A DNA stretch of 64,000 nucleotides, taken from Bacillota bacterium (lineage in GTDB: Bacteria > Bacillota > Negativicutes > DSM-13327). Position 1 is the first letter of the stretch; each line of letters starts with the position of its first letter. The notes under the pieces were generated by a model that saw only the letters and a list, made by a program, of their open reading frames with translations, was not told the DNA's origin and ran no database searches. The stretch spans positions 1 through 64,000 of the forward strand of contig JAGFZX010000009.1 in assembly GCA_017889585.1 (NCBI GenBank), given 5' to 3'. Below, piece by piece: positions 43,188 to 52,902 of this stretch. The position numbers and the translations under genes were made by a program.

Positions 43188-45288
43188 TTTTAATTTTTCT
43201 CCTCTCTAACTCTTTTACAGGCTCTGAATATTCAATACGCTTATGAAACATACTCGAAAGAACTCTGATATATACATCGCCAATGATATTCAAATCTCTT
43301 AACGTCAAATTACATTCATCAAGCTGTCCATCATGCAAACGTTCGCGAATGAGTTTACGTACTGTGGCTTCAATCCTATTTGCATTTGGCTTGCTAATCG
43401 ACCTAACTGCTGCCTCACAGGCATCAGCCAACATAATAAGGGCTGCTTCTTTGCTCTGCGGCCTAGGTCCTTCATAACGAAAATCAGCTTCAATAATACA
43501 TTCACCATGCTCATTTTCCGTAGCCTGTTTATAGAAATAAGACACCAGCATTGTACCATGATGTTGTTGCACAATATCAACAATAACTTGGGGTAACTTA
43601 TAATCTCGACATAAATCCACGCCATCTTTAATATGGGATGTAACAATCAAAGTGCTTAATGAAGGCGCTATTTTATCATGGGGGTTTTCATTTCCCACCT
43701 GATTTTCCACGAAAAAGTAGGGTCTTTTAATCTTTCCAATATCATGATAATAGGCCCCTACCCGTACCGTAACAGGCTCAGCACCGATGTGACCTGCTGC
43801 TGTTTCTGCTAAATTGCCTACCATTACACTATGATGGTAGGTACCCGGCGCATCTAGAAGCAGACGTTGTAATAAGGGATGATTAGGCTGGGCTAACTCT
43901 AATAGTTTTAGTGGTGTAGTAATATTGAATACATTCTCTAAATATGGCAATATACCAATTGTAATAACCGATGTTCCAATACCATTCACTATACCAAGAA
44001 CACCTTGCGCCAAAATTTGGCTATTATTTAATTGTTCAATAAACCCAGTTGAACCGATAACCAAAAAATTAACAGCGGCAATCCATATTCCTGTTCTCGT
44101 TAAACTATAGCCATGGGCTATTTTAGATACACTATAAACACCAATTATACTACCAATTAGAGCCATTGACACTCCTCGCAAATTATATTCGGCAATGACA
44201 CCAAAGAATAGTGATAAAACTACACTAACCAACAATCCTAACCGTTCATCAATCAAGATAGCCGTAAGAAGGGCACCTGCCGCCACAGGAGCAGCAAAAT
44301 CCGAATAATAATGAGCAGCTTTTCCGAGGAGTAATGTCACCAAAATAATTAATCCCAAGAGTACCAAATGTAAATCATTTTGGTATATAGGATAAGCAAA
44401 TTTATACAAATATCCTAAAATAATCGACATAATGATTAAGACAAAAATAGCCAACCCAAATATACGCACTTCACTAATGTGCCCTTTAGACAATCCAACT
44501 TCTTCCATCCCATGAATTTGTTCAGCGGTCACAACATCTCCACGCCTCACCATGATCTGACCTTTTTTTACTGTTTCCCGCACAGGTTCAATGCTAGTGA
44601 TGGCTGCTTGTTTGCGTTTATCCGTCTCCCGCGCATTGAATATAAAATTAGGCTGCAACAAGGTTTGTACAATTCCTGCTACTACCGTCTCTGTATTTTT
44701 TTCCAGACCTAATTCTTCTGTTTCAATTACTATATTTTTCCTAGCTATTTCTAAATCATCATCACGAATACCACGCTGAAAATACTTTCTTAGAATTGTT
44801 TTAGCCTGTTCTTCAGCAATAACAATCGATCTTTCATCAAGTGCGATCAGCCCAGCTACAACATTATTTGATAGTGGTATTATCAAATTTTCCTGCATTT
44901 TCCCCATTTTTTGTTCCGTAGAAACTAATGTTTTATCCAAGAGCACCATCCGCACAGTTTTAAAGATCGCCCCTACAAAATCTTCAACTTTCGCTATTGC
45001 GGCTACATCAATATCATATACATTAGCAACACTTGCTAATACCTCTGCTTCAAGTTTTTTTGTTTTAGCTAAATCTACATAAGCAACTGTCCTTGGCGAG
45101 ATAATATCACGGTCACTTACTTGTCCTACCTCAAAAGATACTTTATCTGAAATAAAATCTGTAGACAAAATAATCATAAACAAGAAAAAAAACGCCAAAC
45201 CTAATACAATTCGTCGCGCAACCGGTTTAGCGTATACACTTGTGGGCTGGACAAAAAAATCCCGCAATTTACTATTTAATGATATCAT
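43096..45288 (-). CDS. pgpH: 7TM-HD phosphohydrolase, PgpH-type c-di-AMP phosphodiesterase
   Basis: A 730-aa membrane protein. N-terminal anchor, long extracytoplasmic 7TMR-HDED region (about 45-275), seven hydrophobic helices (about 280-465), cytosolic HD domain (H-H-S-V-M-V ... A-Y-Y-H-D-I-G-K-I-K-R-P, about 485-640). In Listeria, PgpH degrades cyclic di-AMP, which links it to the ydaO riboswitch at 13.9 kb. ATG at 45288. The C-terminal 30 residues overlap ybeY and look poorly conserved. Confidence 0.9.
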   Translation of the reverse strand: MISLNSKLRDFFVQPTSVYAKPVARRIVLGLAFFFLFMIILSTDFISDKVSFEVGQVSDRDIISPRTVAYVDLAKTKKLEAEVLASVANVYDIDVAAIAKVEDFVGAIFKTVRMVLLDKTLVSTEQKMGKMQENLIIPLSNNVVAGLIALDERSIVIAEEQAKTILRKYFQRGIRDDDLEIARKNIVIETEELGLEKNTETVVAGIVQTLLQPNFIFNARETDKRKQAAITSIEPVRETVKKGQIMVRRGDVVTAEQIHGMEEVGLSKGHISEVRIFGLAIFVLIIMSIILGYLYKFAYPIYQNDLHLVLLGLIILVTLLLGKAAHYYSDFAAPVAAGALLTAILIDERLGLLVSVVLSLFFGVIAEYNLRGVSMALIGSIIGVYSVSKIAHGYSLTRTGIWIAAVNFLVIGSTGFIEQLNNSQILAQGVLGIVNGIGTSVITIGILPYLENVFNITTPLKLLELAQPNHPLLQRLLLDAPGTYHHSVMVGNLAETAAGHIGAEPVTVRVGAYYHDIGKIKRPYFFVENQVGNENPHDKIAPSLSTLIVTSHIKDGVDLCRDYKLPQVIVDIVQQHHGTMLVSYFYKQATENEHGECIIEADFRYEGPRPQSKEAALIMLADACEAAVRSISKPNANRIEATVRKLIRERLHDGQLDECNLTLRDLNIIGDVYIRVLSSMFHKRIEYSEPVKELERRKIKNGNCNKQPTGKDDNNVVDGTNTAVGIAKNC

Positions 45289-45452
45289 ACATTTCAACTC
45301 CACTTAACAGCGTGCTATTACACACGCATCCATAATGTACAAAGACTAGAGCAACAGGAAAACCCTGCCATAAGAGCAGTAAGATAAGTGTTCCCCGTTA
45401 CCGCTAGTCCTATTCAAACAGCAATATAATCAGGACCGCCACTCTAATCAGT

Positions 45453-46646
45453 TTAGGGTATATTCATAAATAGCCCAATGTCCTCAACAGTTTCTACATT
45501 AACTTTAACCCGGGCCAAGTTATTTTCTGGTATTTGTAACACCTCAATATTCCTAGAAAGTATATGCGCTGTCTCAGGAATTAAGGATTGTACTTCTGCT
45601 AATGCTTTAGCTTTGCCATATTCCCGAGCGTCTTCTATACTGAGGGTGATGGTTTTACTATTCACTTCATGATATATGCTTATTATAGATTCGACAGCAA
45701 TGTCACTATTCCTCCACCATGAGAGCTTTTTATTAAACACCTCTACCTCAAACTGCCGCTCAGGATCTAGTGCCACTTTTTTTAGTAAGATTTCATTCTG
45801 CAACACTTTTAAAGTTACACTAGTTTCCTGCCTTCCAGTACGTTCATGGATTGTTTTCACCAATTCAGTTTCACTATAACCTTCATACCATACTCGAGCT
45901 TTTACAATACCATTGGCTCGAATCAATTGAGGCGTTATATTATTAACATCTTCCTTACCATCATAAGCAACCCCTTTAATCAATATCTCGCCTTTCTTCA
46001 CAGTGTCGCCTTTCTTCACTGTACTTTGCCCAGCTAAAGCAATGATGTTTGTAATAATTCCATCTTTAGCAGCAATAATATGGGCTGGTGCTTTATCTGG
46101 TTCCTTTGACATCGTCTTTTCCACTATTTCCACTACAGCACGTGTGCCAGTAAAATTTACACTCACCCATGCAACTTCAGGAATCCTGAGCAGTATTTGA
46201 TTTTCAATCATCTTAGTACTGACGGTATCTTTTAAAACACCTGGTTTTAAACCTTGCTCATATACAACATCCTTAATTTGACTAGCCGTTATATAATTCA
46301 TTCCAACTATATCGACAAACCATATATAGGACATCAATATATTGAGCAACGTCAGAAATATAACTCCACCAACAACCAGCATTTTGCGACGCTTAATCCT
46401 TTTGGTCAGAAAGGGTAACCCTGCATAGTCAACCACCTGTATGCGATTTCGACTTTTGCGTACTAATGGCCTTAGACTGAAAAAATCATATAAGCGCATA
46501 CAAACGATAAAGTCATCATTTTTTTTAGTTATACTCAATAAATTTATTTTTTCCAGCATACACAAATTAATAAATTTTTCCGGCATAGCACCGCTCACTT
46601 TAATTGTCACAGTACCACTAATATAATTGAGTATATTAGATATCAT
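45453..46646 (-). CDS. yqfD: Sporulation protein YqfD
   Basis: A 397-aa membrane protein of the YqfD family: cytosolic N-terminal part (1-90), one transmembrane helix (about 92-112), and a large extracytoplasmic region. Found only in spore formers and needed for efficient sporulation in B. subtilis; biochemical role unknown. Overlaps yqfC by 11 bases. In many Firmicutes phoH follows, but here pgpH does. Confidence 0.9.
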   Translation of the reverse strand: MISNILNYISGTVTIKVSGAMPEKFINLCMLEKINLLSITKKNDDFIVCMRLYDFFSLRPLVRKSRNRIQVVDYAGLPFLTKRIKRRKMLVVGGVIFLTLLNILMSYIWFVDIVGMNYITASQIKDVVYEQGLKPGVLKDTVSTKMIENQILLRIPEVAWVSVNFTGTRAVVEIVEKTMSKEPDKAPAHIIAAKDGIITNIIALAGQSTVKKGDTVKKGEILIKGVAYDGKEDVNNITPQLIRANGIVKARVWYEGYSETELVKTIHERTGRQETSVTLKVLQNEILLKKVALDPERQFEVEVFNKKLSWWRNSDIAVESIISIYHEVNSKTITLSIEDAREYGKAKALAEVQSLIPETAHILSRNIEVLQIPENNLARVKVNVETVEDIGLFMNIP

Positions 46647-46908
46647 ACTTTATTTCCCCCACTGTACCCTCAACTAAAATTTGCTCTATTTGCAAATTAC
46701 CTAGCATTAAATTTTTGCCTGCTACAAGTAATTCACCTTGATTTAATTTTATACGTACTAATGAAGGAGTGTACTCAATAATACCTTTATGATTTTCTAC
46801 TAACAGTTGTTGATTACCAAGCATCGTAATCCGCGGTAAATCAAGCACAATATCCTGGGGAATCTCTAGCACACCCGCCAATCTTTGCCATTGTGTGTTC
46901 TTGCGCAT
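46636..46908 (-). CDS. yqfC: Sporulation protein YqfC (YabP family)
   Basis: A 90-aa small protein of the YabP/YqfC family with I-V-L-D-L-P-R-I-T-M-L-G-N and a G-K-N-L-M-L-G motif. Expressed in sporulation in B. subtilis; works with YqfD by genetic linkage. ATG at 46908 behind GGGAGGAG; the frame to 46926 begins within that site. Confidence 0.88.
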   Translation of the reverse strand: MRKNTQWQRLAGVLEIPQDIVLDLPRITMLGNQQLLVENHKGIIEYTPSLVRIKLNQGELLVAGKNLMLGNLQIEQILVEGTVGEIKYDI

Positions 46909-46974
46909 AGTACTCCCTCCCTCCATATAAAATGTATGCTCAAAAACATCTGTTTATTACTAGAGGGTGAAAGT

Positions 46975-47150
46975 GTCCTTGAACCGCAGAGGCGGTAGAG
47001 AGTAAAAAAACGTTAAACGCGAAGACACGAAGAATATGAAGAACATACAAAGTAGAAATAAATTATTCCCTTCGCGTTGCCTTCAAATCTTCGCTTCTTC
47101 GCATTTAACGGCTTTTTTCTCTAAAAAAGTACAAGCATACGAATTGCCCT
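46975..47150. repeat. Dispersed GTAGAGAGTAAAAA-type repeat, copy 2
   Basis: AACCGCAGAG, GTAGAGAGTAAAAA and CGTTAAACGCGAAGA at the left, partly inverted as TCTTCGCATTTAACGG on the right. Fills the gap between the HerA-like gene and yqfC. Relative at 25790-25910. Confidence 0.55.
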
Positions 47151-47156
47151 ACTCTC

Positions 47157-48680
47157 TTACTGCACTGGTATCGATGGTATATGATCAGCATATCGCTGCT
47201 CTAATAAGTTTTCAAATTTATGAACCTTTACTGGTGCTGCGAAACGCATATAATTTGTTGCAACAATCATCTCACCGCACTCTAAATTTTTAATTTCATT
47301 GCGTTGACTCAAAATATCTTTACGGCACATCGCTTCTAATTTAGTCCTATCAGCTTTGGAAGCAAGGCCTAGAATAAATAAAGTATTTAACTGAGATAGA
47401 ACATCATCGGCCAATAAACGTGGTTGCTGGTCAACGATACACATCCCTAAATTAAACTTCCGGGCCTCACTCACTAGGCGAGCAAACACATTATTGCTAC
47501 TGTGTGCTTTTTTACCTAAAAACCGATGGGCTTCTTCTAGCACTATTAATACTGGTTTAATTTGACTGCGTTCAATTTCAGTCTTGCTAGCATAATTTTT
47601 TAGTAGTTTTTTTGATAACAAAGTAGACAAAGCCTGCTCGCCTATAGCTGAAATATTTTTTAGTTCAACAAGCACTACCTTACCTTGTTCCAATTCGGCA
47701 AGCATTTCGCTAATAACAGTTTGCTCTTCTTCAGCGATATTAAGTTCCTGCATTACATTCCAACAAATACTTTTTATTTTTCCAATAGTCCGAGCATTAT
47801 ATTTTTGTCCTGTACAGCCAGCCAATTCTTCAACAATATCGTCCACATCATATTGCAGTACGTATTTCATCCAATTTTCTTTCCATATTGATGAAAGCTT
47901 ATAGATGGCATCAAGCTGCGGCTCAGTAAAAGTAGCACAAGCTGTAATATCATCTGCATCAACCTCAGCAAAATTTACTGCAATTTTTTTCCCATATTCC
48001 TGCACATCAGTATGATAAACACTTAAACGATCTTTAGACATAGGATGAGATGATAAATCTTTAAAATACTCATTATGGACATCAAAAACTAACAATCCAT
48101 AGTTTCCACTATCAACGACAGAACTAGCTAATACCTTTATTAAATTGCTTTTACCTGACCCAGTAGTACCAAAAACCCCAATATGCTCTGTAATTGCTTG
48201 TGAGCCATAAATACCTACTGGTAAACTAAGTGCACCACGCCCGCTTTTCAAAAAACCAACTTCTAAATCACCTTTCATTTCAGCGAGCAAACTGGTATCT
48301 TGAGGACTGAGTGCCCGCACCTGACAGAAAAAGTCTGGACAGGTTTTCGGATTGAGCAGCTGACCACTATCATCAGCATAACATAACTGCTCAGCCAGAC
48401 CAATTTTCACAGTATGATTGCCGCCCAAATAAAAATCTAAATCCTCCTGATTTTCTACCTGACCATTTTCGTCAAGCTTACTCATCAAATAGCCAACACC
48501 ATTTATACCTGACCAACGTGATTTTACTTTGAAATCATAGGCCCTAATGTAAAACCTATCATTATTTTTACCTTCCACAACTAAAATATCACCAAAATCA
48601 ACATCTTGATTAGGTCCAACCACAAACTCTACTGAAGTACCTTTGGCATATGTCAATCGTCCTTTGTATTCTGCATCCAT
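47157..48680 (-). CDS. HerA-like DNA-translocase ATPase (DUF87)
   Basis: A 507-aa HerA/FtsK-superfamily ATPase: N-terminal beta-barrel HAS-like domain (1-100), Walker A G-T-T-G-S-G-K-S-N (about 173-181), Walker B V-L-I-V-L-E-E-A-H-R (about 365-374), and a sensor Q (I-V-D-Q-Q-P-R). HerA hexamers pump DNA for end resection with NurA, or act in defence with Sir2 or other nucleases. No such partner is next to it, so its job is open. It interrupts the sporulation/yqe-yqf block. Confidence 0.85.
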   Translation of the reverse strand: MDAEYKGRLTYAKGTSVEFVVGPNQDVDFGDILVVEGKNNDRFYIRAYDFKVKSRWSGINGVGYLMSKLDENGQVENQEDLDFYLGGNHTVKIGLAEQLCYADDSGQLLNPKTCPDFFCQVRALSPQDTSLLAEMKGDLEVGFLKSGRGALSLPVGIYGSQAITEHIGVFGTTGSGKSNLIKVLASSVVDSGNYGLLVFDVHNEYFKDLSSHPMSKDRLSVYHTDVQEYGKKIAVNFAEVDADDITACATFTEPQLDAIYKLSSIWKENWMKYVLQYDVDDIVEELAGCTGQKYNARTIGKIKSICWNVMQELNIAEEEQTVISEMLAELEQGKVVLVELKNISAIGEQALSTLLSKKLLKNYASKTEIERSQIKPVLIVLEEAHRFLGKKAHSSNNVFARLVSEARKFNLGMCIVDQQPRLLADDVLSQLNTLFILGLASKADRTKLEAMCRKDILSQRNEIKNLECGEMIVATNYMRFAAPVKVHKFENLLEQRYADHIPSIPVQ

Positions 48681-48783
48681 AAATCTACCCCCTTCTAGAA
48701 GTATTATTCCCTATGCTTGCACAACGCAGATGGACGTTTTTCAAATAGACGCTATTATTAATTATAATGTACTAAATAGTCAT

Positions 48784-48817
48784 AAAAATAACAGGGATTA
48801 TTTTCCCTGTTATTTTT
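48784..48817 (-). terminator. Terminator upstream of the HerA-like gene
   Basis: Stem AAAAATAACAGGG with CCCTGTTATTTTT and small loop; ends the floA-nfeD transcription unit after the 48826 gene. Confidence 0.8.
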
Positions 48818-48825
48818 ATATTTAT

Positions 48826-49170
48826 TTATCGTCTTACAAATGGCCGATATGCCCGGGGTGGTTGTAAAATTTCTGCGAAAATTACACCATTTGTGATCAT
48901 GTTTTGCTCAAGCTTACCATGCCATGCCGATTGCTCTTCCACTATAGCAGGAACACTTTGCGCTTTGTCAACTACCATCGATGATTGTACTCCAGTGGCA
49001 CTCGCCATATATTCTACTGTCTTGATTTTGGGGGATGCATTCATCATTTCAGGATTTAGCAGTTCAGGTACAGCTGATTGTATATTTTTTTTTGCAAGAT
49101 AACGCTTTAATAATGCTGGACCTAAATAGAATATTGCCATGAATAGCAGCAGTATTAATATATCCATCAT
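48826..49170 (-). CDS. Small membrane-anchored protein of unknown function
   Basis: A 114-aa protein with one N-terminal transmembrane helix (about 3-20) and a polar remainder without a motif I know, ending P-F-V-R-R. It is the last gene after nfeD and floA (5-base gap), so it may belong to the same membrane-microdomain unit. Ribosome binding site AGGTGAT. Confidence 0.6.
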   Translation of the reverse strand: MMDILILLLFMAIFYLGPALLKRYLAKKNIQSAVPELLNPEMMNASPKIKTVEYMASATGVQSSMVVDKAQSVPAIVEEQSAWHGKLEQNMITNGVIFAEILQPPRAYRPFVRR

Positions 49171-49175
49171 ATCAC

Positions 49176-50180
49176 CTACCGTCTAGGTTCTTCAGGTTTA
49201 GACTCTTTGGGCGCTGTAGGTCCGGCTTTACTAATGGTTTCCCGCATTTGGGTATCTGCCATAATATTATTCATATTATAATAATCCATAACCCCGATAC
49301 GCCCTTCAGTTAGGGCTGTAGAAAGAGCATGAGGCACCTCAGCTTGAGCTTCCACTACTTTAGCTTGCATTTCCTGGGTATATGCTTTCATTTCCTGTTC
49401 TCTAGCTACTGCCATGGCCCGGCGTTCTTCGGCTTTGGCCTGGGCAATACGCTTTTCGGCTTCCGCTTGATCGGTCATGAGCTCTGCACCAATATTGCGT
49501 CCTACATCAATATCGGCAATATCAATTGACAAAATTTCAAAAGCCGTCCCCGCATCAAGACCTTTCGACAATACGGTTTTAGAAATATAATCAGGATTTG
49601 CTAATACATCCTTATGATCAGCAGAAGAACCAACAGTCGTAACAATACCTTCACCAACTCTAGCTAATACCGTAGCCTCTCCAGCACCACCAACCAACCG
49701 ATCAATATTAGCCCGTACTGTAACTCTAGCCTTAACTTTAAGCTCAATCCCATTTTTAGCAACAGCAGCAACGATCGGTGTCTCAATAACTTTAGGATTA
49801 ACACTCATCTGCACTGCTTCAAGTACATCACGACCTGCCAAATCAATGGCGGCAGCCCTTTGAAAAGGCAGAGGAATCTCAGCACGATGGGCAGCAATCA
49901 AGGCATCAACGACCCGATCTACATTTCCTCCCGCCAAATAATGGGCTTCTAATTGATTCACAGTAACCTCAAGCCCTGCTTTATTAGCTTTAATCAAAGG
50001 CATTACAATTCTAGCAGGGGGCACACGTCTAAGCCTCATACCCACTAATGTAAAAATACCAACGCGCACTCCAGCAGCAATGGCAGAAATCCACAATCCC
50101 AAGGGAACAAAATGTAAAAATACACTAACTCCCACAACAATTAGAAATACAAAAAATGCAGGTGCTATTATTCCGCTCAT
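49176..50180 (-). CDS. floA: Flotillin-like protein FloA
   Basis: A 334-aa protein (YqfA/FloA) with N-terminal membrane hairpin (about 8-45), a PHB-like domain (about 90-220), and an Ala/Glu-rich coiled coil ([16 protein letters not shown], about 235-285). Scaffolds functional membrane microdomains. Pairs with the NfeD protein upstream, the standard arrangement. Confidence 0.93.
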   Translation of the reverse strand: MSGIIAPAFFVFLIVVGVSVFLHFVPLGLWISAIAAGVRVGIFTLVGMRLRRVPPARIVMPLIKANKAGLEVTVNQLEAHYLAGGNVDRVVDALIAAHRAEIPLPFQRAAAIDLAGRDVLEAVQMSVNPKVIETPIVAAVAKNGIELKVKARVTVRANIDRLVGGAGEATVLARVGEGIVTTVGSSADHKDVLANPDYISKTVLSKGLDAGTAFEILSIDIADIDVGRNIGAELMTDQAEAEKRIAQAKAEERRAMAVAREQEMKAYTQEMQAKVVEAQAEVPHALSTALTEGRIGVMDYYNMNNIMADTQMRETISKAGPTAPKESKPEEPRR

Positions 50181-50207
50181 AACGATCGCCTCCGTAATTT
50201 TATTTAC

Positions 50208-51503
50208 TCACACTGGGCGCACTACAATTCTACTACCATTAACACTCACCACCTTGACCTTAGTGCCTGGTTCAATATACTGACCTTCTGATACTACATC
50301 AATTTTCTCCCCATCAATCGTCATCATACCAGCTGGTCTTAAGAGACTAACAACAAATCCTTCCCTATCAAGATAACTGCTATAATCGCGACTACTACTG
50401 AAACCAGCTTGGGATGTTTCCGATTCTTTGAGCACCATTTTCCCCCACAATCTACTAGACGGCAAAAATTTGAGTATCAATAAAAAAACAGCAATTGCCA
50501 GAGCTAAGCTAATGGATAAAATATTCACAGCTACCATATTGCCACCTAATGTGAGAAAAAAGCTAAGTAAAATACAACCAATACCGCTAATACCCCAAAA
50601 GCCAAAACCAGGTATATAGAGTTCAACCAATATTAGAACAATACCACCTACAAACAACATCAATTCCAGCCAACCAGCCACACCTGTCAACCACTGACTA
50701 CCGAAAAACAATAAGGCGGCAAATAAACCAATAAACGCAGCTACCCCCATACCCGCAGTTTTAATTTCTGTAAATACCGCTAAAAAAATTACAGATAATA
50801 ATAATGATTTCACTGTACCATTAGATAGCCAACCAGCCAGCTTTTCCTGAGTGGCAAGGTTATATTCTACTATCTCGTAATTTGTTAGACCATAATAGGC
50901 GAGTACTGCGCTACGATCAGCAGCTGATACATCAGCATAACCAACCTCAATGGCTTGATAATCTGTCAAAGCTAAGATTTGCCCTGGTTCAGCATATCCA
51001 GCGAATCCCAAGGTCTTATCAACCATGGCTTCAGCCACTTTCACATTTCGGCCTCTTTGATTGGCGGTAGCAGCAAACTCTGCTTTTAATGCCGCAATGG
51101 TTTTTTCTGTCGTGGGTATAGGTTCTGCCGCCCCAATACTTCCTCCTGGAGCAATAGCAATATGTTGATGAGCAAGAGCTATGAGCGCTCCAGCTGACCA
51201 CGCTCGATTTTTTATGTAGCAAACCGTCTCGATGGGGGTTTGGCTAATCACATCACGAATCTTAACTGCGGAATCTACAAGCCCGCCAAAAGTATCAATT
51301 TCAATCATAATCGCCCGGGCGTGCTTGCCTTCAGCATCTGCCACTGCACGGTTCACCAACGCCGCCTGTCCTCCATCAATTTCACCCTTAATATTAATGA
51401 CAACCACTGGCTGGGCATTGGCTATTATTGGTTGACACGCCATTAGTCCGTTAATAACCATACATAAAGCAAGCACTACAAATATGCGCCCTATACGCCC
51501 CAT
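50208..51503 (-). CDS. NfeD-type membrane serine protease (YqeZ)
   Basis: A 431-aa protein with signal peptide (about 1-30), ClpP-class serine protease domain (I-D-T-F-G-G-L-V-D-S-A; Ser/Lys dyad region N-R-A-W-S-A-G-A-L-I-A-L-A), four or more membrane helices (about 235-345), and a C-terminal NfeD OB-fold (about 375-430). Acts with flotillin in membrane quality control. The ATG at 51503 behind GGGAGTGA is preferred to a TTG at 51518. Confidence 0.88.
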   Translation of the reverse strand: MGRIGRIFVVLALCMVINGLMACQPIIANAQPVVVINIKGEIDGGQAALVNRAVADAEGKHARAIMIEIDTFGGLVDSAVKIRDVISQTPIETVCYIKNRAWSAGALIALAHQHIAIAPGGSIGAAEPIPTTEKTIAALKAEFAATANQRGRNVKVAEAMVDKTLGFAGYAEPGQILALTDYQAIEVGYADVSAADRSAVLAYYGLTNYEIVEYNLATQEKLAGWLSNGTVKSLLLSVIFLAVFTEIKTAGMGVAAFIGLFAALLFFGSQWLTGVAGWLELMLFVGGIVLILVELYIPGFGFWGISGIGCILLSFFLTLGGNMVAVNILSISLALAIAVFLLILKFLPSSRLWGKMVLKESETSQAGFSSSRDYSSYLDREGFVVSLLRPAGMMTIDGEKIDVVSEGQYIEPGTKVKVVSVNGSRIVVRPV

Positions 51504-51635
51504 AGTTATCACTCCCAATCTATGATATATTGCTTATCATTATATGAAAATTTTTCTAAACTTTTCTGTCTTATAATATATTAATTATACTATAAACTAT
51601 CGAAATTTTTACTAATTTATGTATATAAAAATTAA

Positions 51636-51669
51636 AATCCGGTACTTATTAAAAAATAAGTACCGGATT
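51636..51669 (-). terminator. Terminator of yqeY
   Basis: Perfect AATCCGGTACTTATT/AATAAGTACCGGATT stem, small loop, followed by TTAATTTTTATA on the minus strand. Confidence 0.8.
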
Positions 51670-51672
51670 AAC

Positions 51673-52125
51673 TCATTGATTTAGCATCTCTCGTACAATG
51701 GTGTTTATTAACTTACCATCAGCACGTCCCTTGACTTTAGGCATAAGAACAGCCATTACCTTGCCCATTTCTTTCGGGCTAACCGCTTGCGTTTCCGCTA
51801 CAGCACTCTCCACTAAAGTGCGAACTTCAGTTTCGCTCAGCTGTACCGGTAAGTAATTCATCAAAATTGCAATTTCCTGTTCAAGACTGTCGACCAAATC
51901 AGGGCGATTACCTTTCTTGAATTCTTCAATTGAATCCCGACGCATTTTTACTTCTTTTGCCAAAACGTCTAAAACCTCATCCTCAGAAAGCTCTTGCTTA
52001 CGATCAATCTCGACATTTTTTATGTTAGCGCGTACCATACGGATAACTGAAAGTCGCAATTTGCCGACTTCCTTCTCCTTCATAGCCTGCTTCATATCTT
52101 CTGTCAATCTCACTTTTAGAGACAT
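51673..52125 (-). CDS. yqeY: GatB/YqeY domain protein
   Basis: A 150-aa protein with R-L-S-V-I-R-M-V-R-A-N-I-K-N near residue 25 and M-G-K-V-M-A-V-L-M-P-K-V-K-G-R-A-D-G. It resembles the tRNA-binding tail of the GatB amidotransferase subunit. Role unclear, perhaps tRNA-linked. It follows rpsU as in most Firmicutes. Confidence 0.93.
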   Translation of the reverse strand: MSLKVRLTEDMKQAMKEKEVGKLRLSVIRMVRANIKNVEIDRKQELSEDEVLDVLAKEVKMRRDSIEEFKKGNRPDLVDSLEQEIAILMNYLPVQLSETEVRTLVESAVAETQAVSPKEMGKVMAVLMPKVKGRADGKLINTIVREMLNQ

Positions 52126-52157
52126 ATAAATACCTCCGAAACGTGCAAAATCCTTAC

Positions 52158-52331
52158 TTAAAACTTACGTTTACGCGCTGCTTCGGACTTTTTCTTGCGC
52201 TTTACGCTAGGCTTTTCATAATGTTCGCGCTTTCTTATTTCAGCAAGGGTGCCGGCTTTTTGACAAGTACGCTTAAATCTGCGGAGTGCACTATCAATTG
52301 TTTCGTTTTTTCCTACTTTAACTTCTGACAT
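52158..52331 (-). CDS. rpsU: 30S ribosomal protein S21
   Basis: A 57-aa very basic protein: [13 protein letters not shown], then [13 protein letters not shown] and a K/R-rich tail. Small-subunit protein that helps initiation. Upstream sequence contains GGAGGGA. Confidence 0.95.
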   Translation of the reverse strand: MSEVKVGKNETIDSALRRFKRTCQKAGTLAEIRKREHYEKPSVKRKKKSEAARKRKF

Positions 52332-52427
52332 CTGATATCCCTCCCTCCACTCGGACCGTTACGGGGAAATGTATTTCGTTTACATACACCTAAAGATTAT
52401 ACACGATCAAGGTACACATTGTCAATA

Positions 52428-52775
52428 TTAACCTGGCGGCCACGTCATAAATCTGCCACCCAAAATATGCCAATGCAAATGATGAACTGTTTGTCCACCA
52501 TTATCCTTTGTATTTACCACCAACCGAAAACCATCTTCAGCAAGTCCAAGCTGAGTGGCAATTTTGGGTATGGTAGATAAAACATGACCCATAAGCGGGA
52601 TATCATCAGGCACTAGTTCCAGGAGATTCGCAATATGTTTTTTGGGAATTACCAGCACATGGACTGGGGCCGCTGGATTAATATCAGGAAAAGCAATGAT
52701 ATGTTCATCCTCATATATAACAGTCACAGGCACTTCCTTGGCTGAAATCTTACAAAAAATACATTCCTGCGTCAT
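52428..52775 (-). CDS. HIT-family hydrolase (HinT-like)
   Basis: A 115-aa purine nucleotide phosphoramidase-type protein with C-I-F-C-K-I start and the histidine triad H-H-L-H-W-H. Cytoplasmic. The ATG at 52775 lies behind GGGAGGTG; the frame to 52811 has no site. Confidence 0.93.
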   Translation of the reverse strand: MTQECIFCKISAKEVPVTVIYEDEHIIAFPDINPAAPVHVLVIPKKHIANLLELVPDDIPLMGHVLSTIPKIATQLGLAEDGFRLVVNTKDNGGQTVHHLHWHILGGRFMTWPPG

Positions 52776-52902
52776 ACTACAACACCTCCCTTCTGTTAGT
52801 AATTTTATCATAGCGTCTGAGTCATATAATAGGATTCTATCAAAATCTATTCTGTTTTTTTTACAGATATCCTGCTATAATATGTTAACTTTTTAAGAAA
52901 AT

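Noticed and set aside
45304-45452. Degraded gene between yqfD and pgpH (phoH relic)
   Set aside because: A short open frame exists but no PhoH motif could be read; not supported.
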